Part shown: positions 1 to 5,287 of the stretch, one piece after another
Layout: each line of letters opens with the position of its first letter
Position numbering within the stretch: the first letter of the stretch is position 1
Assembly: GCA_937892105.1 (NCBI GenBank)
Contig: CALAUZ010000289.1
Coordinates: 1-5,287 of the forward strand
DNA from: an uncultured Fretibacterium sp.
GTDB lineage: Bacteria > Synergistota > Synergistia > Synergistales > Aminobacteriaceae
Reading direction: 5' to 3'
Length of the DNA: 5,287 nt
The notes under the pieces: generated by a model
Databases searched by the model: none
What the model was told of the DNA's origin: nothing
What the model saw: only the letters and a program-made list of their open reading frames with translations
Translations under genes and position numbers: made by a program

Positions 1-30
1 CTCTTTCCCTACACGACGCTCTTCCGATCT
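1..30 (+). other. Illumina TruSeq adapter remnant (not biological)
   Basis: The first 30 bases, beginning ctctttccct and ending cttccgatct, match the last 30 bases of the Illumina TruSeq universal / Read 1 adapter as I know it. The adapter's final ATCT junction falls at 27-30, and the biological sequence starts at 31. This is library contamination left at a contig end. It contains no stop codon in the frame of the downstream gene, so an automatic gene caller would run that gene through the adapter. Confidence 0.97.
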
Positions 31-1994
31 ACTCTTTCGTTTTTGATGGGACTATTCAGCGTTACAGGCTCAGGGACGATAAATTAAGCGAAAAATCAGG
101 CTCATACTGCGTCTACAATGACGGCGACTTACCAGCAGGATGGGCTAAAAACTGGCACAACGGTGAGACTATAAACTGGCACTTCGACACGTCCGGCCTT
201 GAACCTGAACAGAGAAAGCATTTCAGCTCTACTGCTTTCAAGGCTCAACAAGAACAACTGCGCAAGGAACGCGAAGCTAGGGAAAAAGAACGCGCTGATA
301 AAGTTGCTAAATGGTGCGCCAACAGAGTTAAAATGCTCCCGCCCGCTCCTGAAGACCACCCGTATCTGCTCGCTAAAAGAATTTGCCCTTACAGTGCTTT
401 GCTCGAAAACGGCGGTGAGTACGCTGGCCAGAATGCTCTCGCTATCCCTCTCACTGACATTGACGGCAACATACGCTCCATTCAATACATTCTCCCTAAC
501 GGCGATAAACGCTTTGAGAAAAACTCTAAACTTGAAGGCGTATTTTGGAGCATTGCTTTAGACACTCTAGACGGCGATGAATACGATACCATTCTACTGG
601 GCGAAGGCTTTGCTACTATGGCTAAAGTCTATGAGCTTACGGGTGAACCCTGCGTTGCTGGTATATCTTGCCACTTCTTGAAGCCCATTGCTGAAGCTCT
701 GCGCAAGAAGTACCCTAAAGCACGCATCGTAGTCATGGCCGACAACGACAAGAAAACTGAATTAGTACACGGCTCTAATCCTGGCATTTTTCACGCTGAA
801 CAACTCGTAAAAGCTGGACTAGCTAACTCCTTCATTTTCCCTGAATTTCAAAACCCTGAAGATGGCTCTGACTGGGATGATTACGCTAATAAGCACGGCG
901 ATGAAAAAACCGCTGATTTGCTCCATAGAAAAATTGAATGGGAGCGTCTAACTCCAAAAGAAAAGGCTGAATATAATGCCCGTAGTTTGCTGACAGGTGT
1001 CATTCGTAACTTAGACCCGTCTATCGATATACCACCACAAGAATTTATAGGCGGGCTGTTTCCACGCAATTTTGTCAGCATTCTCATAGCACCACCAGGC
1101 ACAGGCAAAACCATTTTCATGCAAAAATTTGTCTCCGATTTGAGTGTTGGAGGCTCTATTTTTGACGGATTTGCAGAGAATGAGCCGCCGAGAAAATGCC
1201 TGATACTTGCGGGCGAGGCCGGATATGAGCTACTCATTCGCAGAGGTGCGTCAATGAAATGGGCTATAAGGCCGGAGCGTGTCCAAGTGTTTGACCAGTA
1301 CGAAGCTGAAATTAGGGATATTCCAATCATGCTTGATGACCCTGAAGGCTGGGCTAACGTACGGAGGCTCGCTGACATCTATAAGCCTGACATTCTCTTC
1401 ATCGACACCCTTAGCTCATTTCATGACAGTGATGAGAACAACGCCAAAGAGATGAAACCAATATTCAGAAAGCTGGCTATGCTCTCTCGCAATTACAACA
1501 TGGCCGTTGTACCGATACACCATACCAGAAAAAGAGCCGCTAAAGAACGCTCCCTGACCCTTAATCAGGACGATGTGATTGGCTCAAGCGTAATCAACCG
1601 CTTTGTCTGTCTTACCATTGGCATTGAGCCTATGAAGGATGACGAGAAAATTCTGCTCGTTCATTCGCTCAAATCATGGTACAGTCAGTTCATGCCATTC
1701 ACTTACACGCTCAAAGAAGGACTTTACGGCGGCACTGTCCTACAAACTGACCTAGCACCGGCAAGCGTCAATAACTCCAAAATTGCAGTATGGAATTATC
1801 TGCTCGATAACTTTGCAAGAGGCGAATGGTTCTCCAGAACACAAATTGTACTGTCAGAAATCGGGCATGGCGTAACAGAGTCTCAGCTGAGAAGGATACT
1901 GGCAGATTTAGCGAAGTCTGGGAAGCTACAACGCAGAGGCACTACAAAAGCAAGTGAATACTCCATAACAAAAAATTCTAGCTCTGAGGGTTAA
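31..1994 (+). CDS. Toprim domain / RecA-like (RepA-type) helicase, phage/plasmid primase-helicase protein, 5'-truncated
   Basis: Replication protein, probably a cytoplasmic primase-associated helicase that unwinds the element's origin. Its frame is open from the adapter junction, giving 653 visible residues (first full codon at 33). The ATG at 333 is internal: coding continues 100 codons upstream with family-like sequence (an FDGTIQRYRL segment, then PAGWAKNW). I infer only a few tens of N-terminal residues are lost. Domains by visible residue: N-terminal region 1-100; Toprim about 185-250, with the GEGFAT glutamate at 191 and DND at 237-239; helicase core about 330-560, with Walker A APPGTGKT at 353-360, Walker B ILFID at 454-458 and HHTRK at 496-500; a likely winged helix at 580-645. 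No separate primase catalytic domain is visible. Alanine and proline codon choice changes sharply near nt 945-1000, between Toprim and helicase, suggesting a mosaic gene. From memory it resembles COG4643-type proteins joined to an AAA_25 ATPase. The stop codon lies in the loop of a terminator. Confidence 0.9.
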
Positions 1995-2011
1995 TCCCCG
2001 GAGCTTTTTTT
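1980..2011 (+). terminator. Rho-independent terminator overlapping the end of the Toprim-helicase gene
   Basis: AGCTC (1980-1984) pairs with GAGCT (2001-2005). The stem continues through a T-G wobble, a G-C pair, one bulged A (1987) and GGG (1988-1990) with CCC (1996-1998), around a 5-base loop TTAAT. A run of seven T follows (2005-2011, the first T also closing the stem). The TAA stop (1992-1994) sits in the loop, so the last codons of the gene form the 5' arm. It should isolate this transcript from the repeat region and from the second ATPase gene. Confidence 0.9.
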
Positions 2012-2065
2012 ATGCCTAGAAATTTATTTGAGCGCTTAGAGTTTTTTTTACACGTATACCCTTTT

Positions 2066-2129
2066 CTGCTCAAATCATGTACAAACCCTGTGATAATCAA
2101 TGTTTGATTTGCGCAGTGGGCGCTCAAAT
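2066..2129 (+). repeat. 64-bp direct repeat, copy 1
   Basis: This unit runs from CTGCTCAAAT to GCGCTCAAAT and recurs 66 bases downstream. I count 56 of 64 identical positions. Differences cluster in the middle (2076-2079, 2088-2092, 2101-2102). The last 25 or so bases, which carry the ATTTGCGC...GCTCAAAT dyad, are identical between copies. Conservation of the motif ends with drift in the interior suggests selection on the binding sites. Confidence 0.9.
2107..2129. promoter_or_regulatory. Mixed dyad 1: ATTTGCGC-N7-GCTCAAAT
   Basis: The left half-site carries the C version and the right half-site the A version of the motif. They face each other across a 7-base spacer (agtgggc), with half-site starts 15 bases apart. 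A further half-site in the same orientation as the right arm starts 12 bases on, at 2134. This is probably a dimer binding site; the bound protein is unknown. Confidence 0.65.
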
Positions 2130-2131
2130 TA

Positions 2132-2195
2132 CTGCTCAAATAAAATACAAACCTAGTCATAATCAACATTTGATTTGCGCAGTGGGCGCTCAAAT
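2132..2195 (+). repeat. 64-bp direct repeat, copy 2
   Basis: This is the second copy of the unit starting at 2066, separated from the first by two bases (TA). It carries the same three motif copies: a minus-strand half-site at its left end and a dyad at its right end. On the minus strand the two copies produce a spurious open frame with an internally repeated peptide, which should not be annotated. Confidence 0.9.
2173..2195. promoter_or_regulatory. Mixed dyad 2: ATTTGCGC-N7-GCTCAAAT
   Basis: Identical in sequence to the dyad at 2107-2129, including the spacer agtgggc, because it lies in the second copy of the 64-bp unit. Confidence 0.65.
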
Positions 2196-2235
2196 CGGTA
2201 TATTTACTTACTGACTAAGTACAATTACTCATCAT

Positions 2236-2253
2236 ACGTAATATGACTTACGT
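2236..2253. promoter_or_regulatory. Short inverted repeat ACGTAA-N6-TTACGT
   Basis: Perfect 6-bp arms (2236-2241 and 2248-2253) flank a 6-base centre, tatgac. The repeat lies in the only stretch of the array without ATTTGMGC motifs (2196-2263). It could be an operator for a different regulator. GATAAT just after it (2255-2260) resembles a -10 box, but I see no matching -35 at normal spacing. Short arms make this a weak call. Confidence 0.3.
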
Positions 2254-2294
2254 GATAATACTGATTTGCGCACTTTGGGTTTATTTGAGCGCTT

Positions 2295-2317
2295 ATTTGC
2301 GCACCCCTTGCTCAAAT
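2295..2317. promoter_or_regulatory. Mixed dyad 3: ATTTGCGC-N7-GCTCAAAT
   Basis: It has the same half-sites, C/A order and 7-base spacing as the dyads at 2107 and 2173, but a different spacer (acccctt) and lies outside the 64-bp duplication. Its existence argues that the geometry, not just the duplication, is conserved. An extra plus-orientation half-site (2283) starts 12 bases before the left arm, mirroring the 12-base step seen after dyad 1. It abuts the AT-rich tract. Confidence 0.65.
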
Positions 2318-2346
2318 TAAATATAGATTATATATATATTTATAAA
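2317..2346. other. AT-rich tract, candidate DNA unwinding element
   Basis: Thirty bases contain a single G/C base (G at 2326) and a run of alternating TA. The tract lies between motif copies at 2310-2317 and 2349-2356. In iteron origins the melting site usually sits next to the repeats, which fits. Promoter function is the alternative: TTGCTC (2308-2313) is 17 bases before TATATA (2331-2336), a poor sigma-70 match that would transcribe the downstream ATPase gene and would put a motif copy over its -35. Confidence 0.5.
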
Positions 2347-2426
2347 GGATTTGAGCAGTAATCGGGGTGTCTCTGCGCAAATAATCATGAGAGAGTAAAT
2401 TTTTCGCTATGGAGTAATAGTGTTTT

Positions 2427-3263
2427 ATGTGTTTTTCTGTTATCGTTCTCCAAGCATGGCTGATAATGAAAAACGGATACATCCCACTCACGAGAAGAAA
2501 TTTTTTCAGTTGGAGCAGAAGAAATGAAAAGAAGTTCAGAAAGCAATCGGTTAGGACTATCAGTAATGAGACTGCGCCTGTCAAATGGGCTGTTGACGGG
2601 TTTCTGCCTGTTGGGTTATCAATTCTTACGGGCAGGACAAAAGTCGGCAAGTCCATTCTAGCCCTCAATCTTTCAATTGGAGTAGCTACGGGTTTGAGTG
2701 TTCTGGGACATTTCAACGCGGTGAAGGGCGGAGTTCTGTACCTTGCCCTTGAAGACACCATGCGTCGGCTTCACGACAGGATTAAAAGTTGCGCCCTTAT
2801 TGAGCCGGATACTGACTTGTCTGGGCTGTGTGTCTTTACCGGGATACCACATCAGCACTCAGGCGGGCTTGAATACATACGCTACTGGCTGTCGGAGCAT
2901 GAAGACACAAGGCTAGTGGTAATTGACACGCTGCAAATGTTCATGGAGCGTCTCTCCGGCAAAGGTTCTGCGTACAGAGAAGACTACCAAGCCGCCAGCG
3001 AAATCAAACAGCTAGCCAATGAGTTCAACGTTGCTGTTCTAGCAGTCTACCCGCTGGGAGAAAACACAAAAGGCGACTGGGTTTCGGAGTTTTCAGGCTC
3101 GCGTGGCATAGTAGACGTAGCAGATACTATTTTCGTTTTGGAGCGTAATTTCAAGTCCCGCACGGGAGTTTTGCGCAGGTTCATACGCGGCATGGCAGAA
3201 GAACAATTCAGCCTGAAGTTTTCTCCGCATGGCTGGACTATGGCAGGGCAAACGAATTGTTAG
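2427..3263 (+). CDS. RepA-like AAA ATPase (AAA_25 / RecA-like hexameric helicase family)
   Basis: Probable replicative helicase-type ATPase of the plasmid RepA (RSF1010) kind, cytoplasmic, 278 residues from the ATG at 2427, close to the family minimum. Motifs by residue: the lead-in VKWAVDGFLPVGLSILTG at 52-69; Walker A GRTKVGKS at 69-76; LALED with a likely catalytic Glu at 106-110, then RRLHDRIKS; Walker B LVVIDTLQ at 163-170; FSGSRGIVDVADTIFVLER at 222-240, typical of the family's last core strands; and a final GW at 269-270. The HH(T/L)RK-type motif expected after the strand at 202-207 is replaced by YPLGEN (208-213). The start is uncertain: GGAG (2411-2414) is 12 bases before ATG 2427, and residues 1-48 look unlike the family. 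Other frames across 2456-2560 look equally protein-like, so a frameshift or a different true start is possible. The region from about 2570 is secure. It follows the repeat array directly, so repeat-bound protein may control it. Confidence 0.85.
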   Translation: MCFSVIVLQAWLIMKNGYIPLTRRNFFSWSRRNEKKFRKQSVRTISNETAPVKWAVDGFLPVGLSILTGRTKVGKSILALNLSIGVATGLSVLGHFNAVKGGVLYLALEDTMRRLHDRIKSCALIEPDTDLSGLCVFTGIPHQHSGGLEYIRYWLSEHEDTRLVVIDTLQMFMERLSGKGSAYREDYQAASEIKQLANEFNVAVLAVYPLGENTKGDWVSEFSGSRGIVDVADTIFVLERNFKSRTGVLRRFIRGMAEEQFSLKFSPHGWTMAGQTNC

Positions 3264-3332
3264 CAGATAATAATAGAAGCTGATAACCGACTGGCTAAAG
3301 AAAGACTAGTAGTATATCAAGGTTAGTGAAAA
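3264..3332. other. Convergent intergenic gap without a clear terminator
   Basis: Sixty-nine bases separate the stop codons of two genes that face each other. The only hairpin seen is GTGA-AAA-TCAC (3326-3336), with 4-bp arms, no T run on either side, and overlap with the stop of the minus-strand gene. It is too weak to call a terminator. Transcripts from both sides may overlap here. Confidence 0.5.
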
Positions 3333-5287
3333 TCACACGTGCAAAAACTCGCCTGTGTCGGTAAATATACGGTCTAGGTCGTCATTATTAATCGCGGATA
3401 AGACTTTGTCCCTAACAGCACCTTTTGACATGTCAAGCCTCAGAAATCTCTCATGCCCTGCTACATCTCTTCCTTTGCGTATTAACTGGACACGGCCTAT
3501 ACGCGCTTCCTTCACGGCATATTCAGCAAGTCCCTTAGCCTTTCCGAGATTGTCCTTGAAGCCTGGATTATGCGGTTCTAGAATATCCACAACGTAGCCA
3601 AGCCGCGAATCACTTCTCACTATCAGGAAATCAGGATACAAGGCTCTATTCTCCGCACCCATAACATAAGGCACACATAATGACCACGCTTGTTTTGGAG
3701 GATTTCTTAGCCAGCATACAAAATCGCTCCGCCTAGATTCCTCGTCTATGAGTTCTTCTTCCCATCCGTTGAGGGTTATTCGCGCGTTTCCGTCTGTGTC
3801 TGAGAATAGGTGATTGGTGAAGTTTCTGGCGTTATCGTCTTTCTTTGCACGGTAATCTTCCGGCAGCCTGAACAGATGACTGCTTACGCATTCGCCGTCC
3901 CTCTTTATTTCGTCATACTCTGTTCTGCAGCGTTCAGACATGTTTGCGAGATATATGCGGTATTTGTCATCGAGTTCGTGAAATTTATTCTCGGCGTATT
4001 GGTTAAGCATGGCTATGCAGCGTTCATCATTCGCAAAGAGTATGCAGTCAATTTTGTATTCGTCAGGGTAATTCTCATCATGAAATCTTCTCCCGTATGC
4101 CTGCGTGAAGCCGTAATTGCCCAATTTCAGGTCAGCTTCCCTCAATTGCCTGTCCAAATCACTAAGAGACATGAAAAATATATCCCTTGTCATGAAACTA
4201 CCGACTTCACCGCCGAGAGCATCAAAAACTTTTGATGAAAGCCTAAACTCTGTAACATGACGCGCAAGAGAATCATATTTGCCGTCTTTGCGTAATTCCT
4301 CTGCGTATTTGTGAATCATGTCGGTAACATCGTGCTTAATCTCGCTGTCAGACTGCTGATATATTCCCCATCGAGTGAGAAGCCCTGAAAGGCTCAGAAG
4401 GGATTTCAAGTAACTGTTTACCCTCGTATTTCTGACTGTGTATGTCAAATATCCCTGTGCATTGATGAATTTAATTATGGCTGAACGGTCAATAATGAGA
4501 CTAGGAATATCAATCTGCGCGGACGGTACATTGGGCTTTTTGCTAGGTGGTGTGATACTTTGCGTAGTAGGAGCATGAGTTACTTTTACACTTGGAGTAG
4601 TGGCCGTTACAGTTTCAGCTTCCTGCGAATTTCCATCAAGCCCGATTTCTAATTGTCCCGGCAGAGTCTCATTATTCGTATTCGTTTTAGTGTGAGTTGT
4701 CAAGATAACATAATCTCTTCCGCCAATCTCTTCACCGTCAACATCAGCTGGAATTTCTCCGCCCTCCTCGCTTTGAAGGCCGTCAATAATCTCCTGCACC
4801 GTATCGCGGTCAAAATACGGCAAAAACAGCCTAACTTCATTCAGAGAGTCATCTGCCTCAATATGTCTGTGTAGCGGTGTCCGTATCATTCTGCCTAAGA
4901 GCTGAGCTATATACGTTGCGTCCTCAGCATGACGGAAAGACATCATTGTTTCAGCGCGTGGGCAGTCCCATCCTGTTGAGAGATTTTCCTTGAAGAGTAC
5001 TACGCGTATTCTCATATCGTCCGAAATTTTATCGGGGTCAACGCGGTGAACCTTCAAGCCGTTAATCGTAAGAGTACCTGTACCGCCGAAAGTATGCGCG
5101 ACTTCATTTTCCCTGAAACGTTCGCCGAGTCTTTCCTCAATCTTTGCGATAACGTCATCAAGATTAGTGGCTGATAGTTTATCCCCGCTTCCCGCCGAAA
5201 CCTGAATCAGCAGTATCGGCTTTATATCTTCCTCGTTCTGAGAGTCTGTGTACTGTTTCCAGTGTTGGCACTTCACGCGCCAGTCGT
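3333..5287 (-). CDS. Type III restriction (Res)-like SF2 helicase with C-terminal nuclease-like domain, N-terminus beyond the window
   Basis: C-terminal 650 residues of an ATP-dependent DNA helicase/translocase, probably in restriction or phage defence. The frame is open to the right edge; the GTG at 5276 is internal (DWR precedes it), so the start and the Walker A and DEAH motifs lie outside. Numbered from that GTG: helicase domain 2 at about 20-165, with motif V STGWDCPRA (100-108) and motif VI QLLGRMIRTP (125-134), whose arginines should include the ATP finger; a Thr/Pro-rich linker at about 190-250; a mostly charged, helical middle at 255-510; and a C-terminal region with YPDFLIV (547-553) and VVDILEPH (562-569), then KAKGLAEYA. 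The last part resembles a PD-(D/E)XK nuclease core with D549, D564 and E567, but the usual lysine two residues after the acid is absent. A methyltransferase partner, if any, would lie beyond 5287. A stand-alone defence helicase-nuclease is the alternative. Its stop faces the RepA-like gene across 69 bases. Confidence 0.88.
   Translation of the reverse strand, partial: DWRVKCQHWKQYTDSQNEEDIKPILLIQVSAGSGDKLSATNLDDVIAKIEERLGERFRENEVAHTFGGTGTLTINGLKVHRVDPDKISDDMRIRVVLFKENLSTGWDCPRAETMMSFRHAEDATYIAQLLGRMIRTPLHRHIEADDSLNEVRLFLPYFDRDTVQEIIDGLQSEEGGEIPADVDGEEIGGRDYVILTTHTKTNTNNETLPGQLEIGLDGNSQEAETVTATTPSVKVTHAPTTQSITPPSKKPNVPSAQIDIPSLIIDRSAIIKFINAQGYLTYTVRNTRVNSYLKSLLSLSGLLTRWGIYQQSDSEIKHDVTDMIHKYAEELRKDGKYDSLARHVTEFRLSSKVFDALGGEVGSFMTRDIFFMSLSDLDRQLREADLKLGNYGFTQAYGRRFHDENYPDEYKIDCILFANDERCIAMLNQYAENKFHELDDKYRIYLANMSERCRTEYDEIKRDGECVSSHLFRLPEDYRAKKDDNARNFTNHLFSDTDGNARITLNGWEEELIDEESRRSDFVCWLRNPPKQAWSLCVPYVMGAENRALYPDFLIVRSDSRLGYVVDILEPHNPGFKDNLGKAKGLAEYAVKEARIGRVQLIRKGRDVAGHERFLRLDMSKGAVRDKVLSAINNDDLDRIFTDTGEFLHV

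Larger units (their letters stand above)
2026..2382. repeat. Array of 13 ATTTGMGC motifs (iteron-like)
   Basis: Read directly from the sequence. Plus-orientation copies: ATTTGAGC at 2026-2033, 2283-2290 and 2349-2356; ATTTGCGC at 2107-2114, 2173-2180, 2264-2271 and 2295-2302. Minus-orientation copies: GCTCAAAT at 2068-2075, 2122-2129, 2134-2141, 2188-2195 and 2310-2317; GCGCAAAT at 2375-2382. The 10-base form ATTTGAGCGC or its complement is exact at 2026-2035, 2120-2129, 2186-2195 and 2283-2292. Thirteen copies of an 8-mer in 357 bases is far above chance. They are probably protein-binding sites for a replication initiator or a repressor; which one cannot be told from sequence. The two versions differ only at the sixth base (A or C). 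Confidence 0.88.
2012..2426. other. Non-coding replication-control region, putative iteron origin
   Basis: About 415 bases lie between the terminator and the next start with no convincing gene; the open frames on either strand here are repeat-encoded. The region holds 13 copies of the 8-mer ATTTGMGC, a duplicated 64-bp unit, three dyads, an ACGTAA inverted repeat and a 30-bp AT tract. Short repeats beside an AT-rich segment and next to replication ATPase genes is the usual build of an iteron origin. Origin function is inferred. I found no full 9-base DnaA box and no GATC cluster, and no initiator gene of the Rep_3/RepA winged-helix type is visible. Confidence 0.6.

Noticed and set aside
333..335. 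ATG at 333 as the start of the first gene
   Set aside because: The frame continues 100 codons upstream with plausible protein that matches the usual N-terminal region of this family, and there is no ribosome site before 333.
881..1378. Long minus-strand open frame opposite the helicase core
   Set aside because: It is a shadow of the Walker A/Walker B coding region. Its serine- and proline-rich sequence has no recognisable domain.
2026..2050. Second terminator: AGCGCT followed by eight T
   Set aside because: AGCGCT is a self-complementary 6-mer with no loop and explains itself as part of an ATTTGAGCGC motif. No stem can form before the T run.
2088..2098. DnaA box candidate (TGTGATAA)
   Set aside because: It is one base short of the TGTGNATAA form of the 9-mer. 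The similar GTGATAA at 2252-2259 also fails.
1978..2193. Open frame of 71 codons on the minus strand across the repeats
   Set aside because: Its peptide repeats itself because it reads through the two 64-bp copies, and it crosses the terminator. There is no family resemblance.
2026..2382. CRISPR array
   Set aside because: Repeats are 8-10 bases, in both orientations and irregularly spaced. There are no uniform spacers and no cas genes.
2312..2761. Minus-strand open frame covering the AT tract and the start of the second ATPase
   Set aside because: It overlaps the ATPase Walker A region, and its C-terminal end is encoded by low-complexity AT sequence. It is not a gene.
3810..4235. Plus-strand open frame with hydrophobic sequence inside the Res-like gene
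   Set aside because: It is antisense to a well-supported coding region and lacks a ribosome site or known motifs. The hydrophobicity comes from the complement of charged codons.

Overview
The window looks like one end of a short-read assembled contig from an unidentified bacterium or a mobile element within it. The first 30 bases are Illumina TruSeq adapter, so biological sequence begins at 31. There is no rRNA, tRNA or other taxonomic marker, so the host cannot be named. The content (two RepA-type replication ATPases, a dense field of short repeats with an AT-rich tract, and a restriction-type helicase/nuclease) suggests a plasmid, integrative element or prophage-like replicon.

Layout. 31-1994 (+) is a 5'-truncated Toprim/RecA-like helicase protein of the phage/plasmid primase-helicase kind. 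It ends inside an intrinsic terminator (1980-2011). 2012-2426 is non-coding and holds 13 copies of the 8-mer ATTTGMGC (M = A or C) in both orientations. These include a 64-bp unit present twice, three dyads of identical geometry, and a 30-bp tract containing a single G/C base. I read this as an iteron-type replication origin or replication-control region. 2427-3263 (+) is a second, stand-alone RepA-like AAA ATPase whose N-terminal reading frame is doubtful. 3333-5287 (-), convergent with it and running off the right edge, is the C-terminal two-thirds or so of a type III restriction (Res)-like superfamily 2 helicase with a C-terminal PD-(D/E)XK-like nuclease region.

How the genes may work together (inference). 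The Toprim-helicase would unwind or help prime DNA at the repeat-rich origin. The second RepA-like ATPase, directly downstream of the repeats, may act at the same origin or be controlled by a protein bound to the repeats. The Res-like gene is probably defence cargo or belongs to the flanking module; any methyltransferase partner would lie outside the window.

Most interesting points: (1) the ATTTGMGC array with its mixed A/C dyads, lying between two RepA-type ATPases; (2) a sharp codon-use break inside the first gene at the Toprim/helicase boundary; (3) replacement of the conserved His-His-Thr-Arg-type motif by Tyr-Pro-Leu-Gly in the second ATPase; (4) adapter sequence that stays open in frame with the first gene and would add false residues to its annotation.
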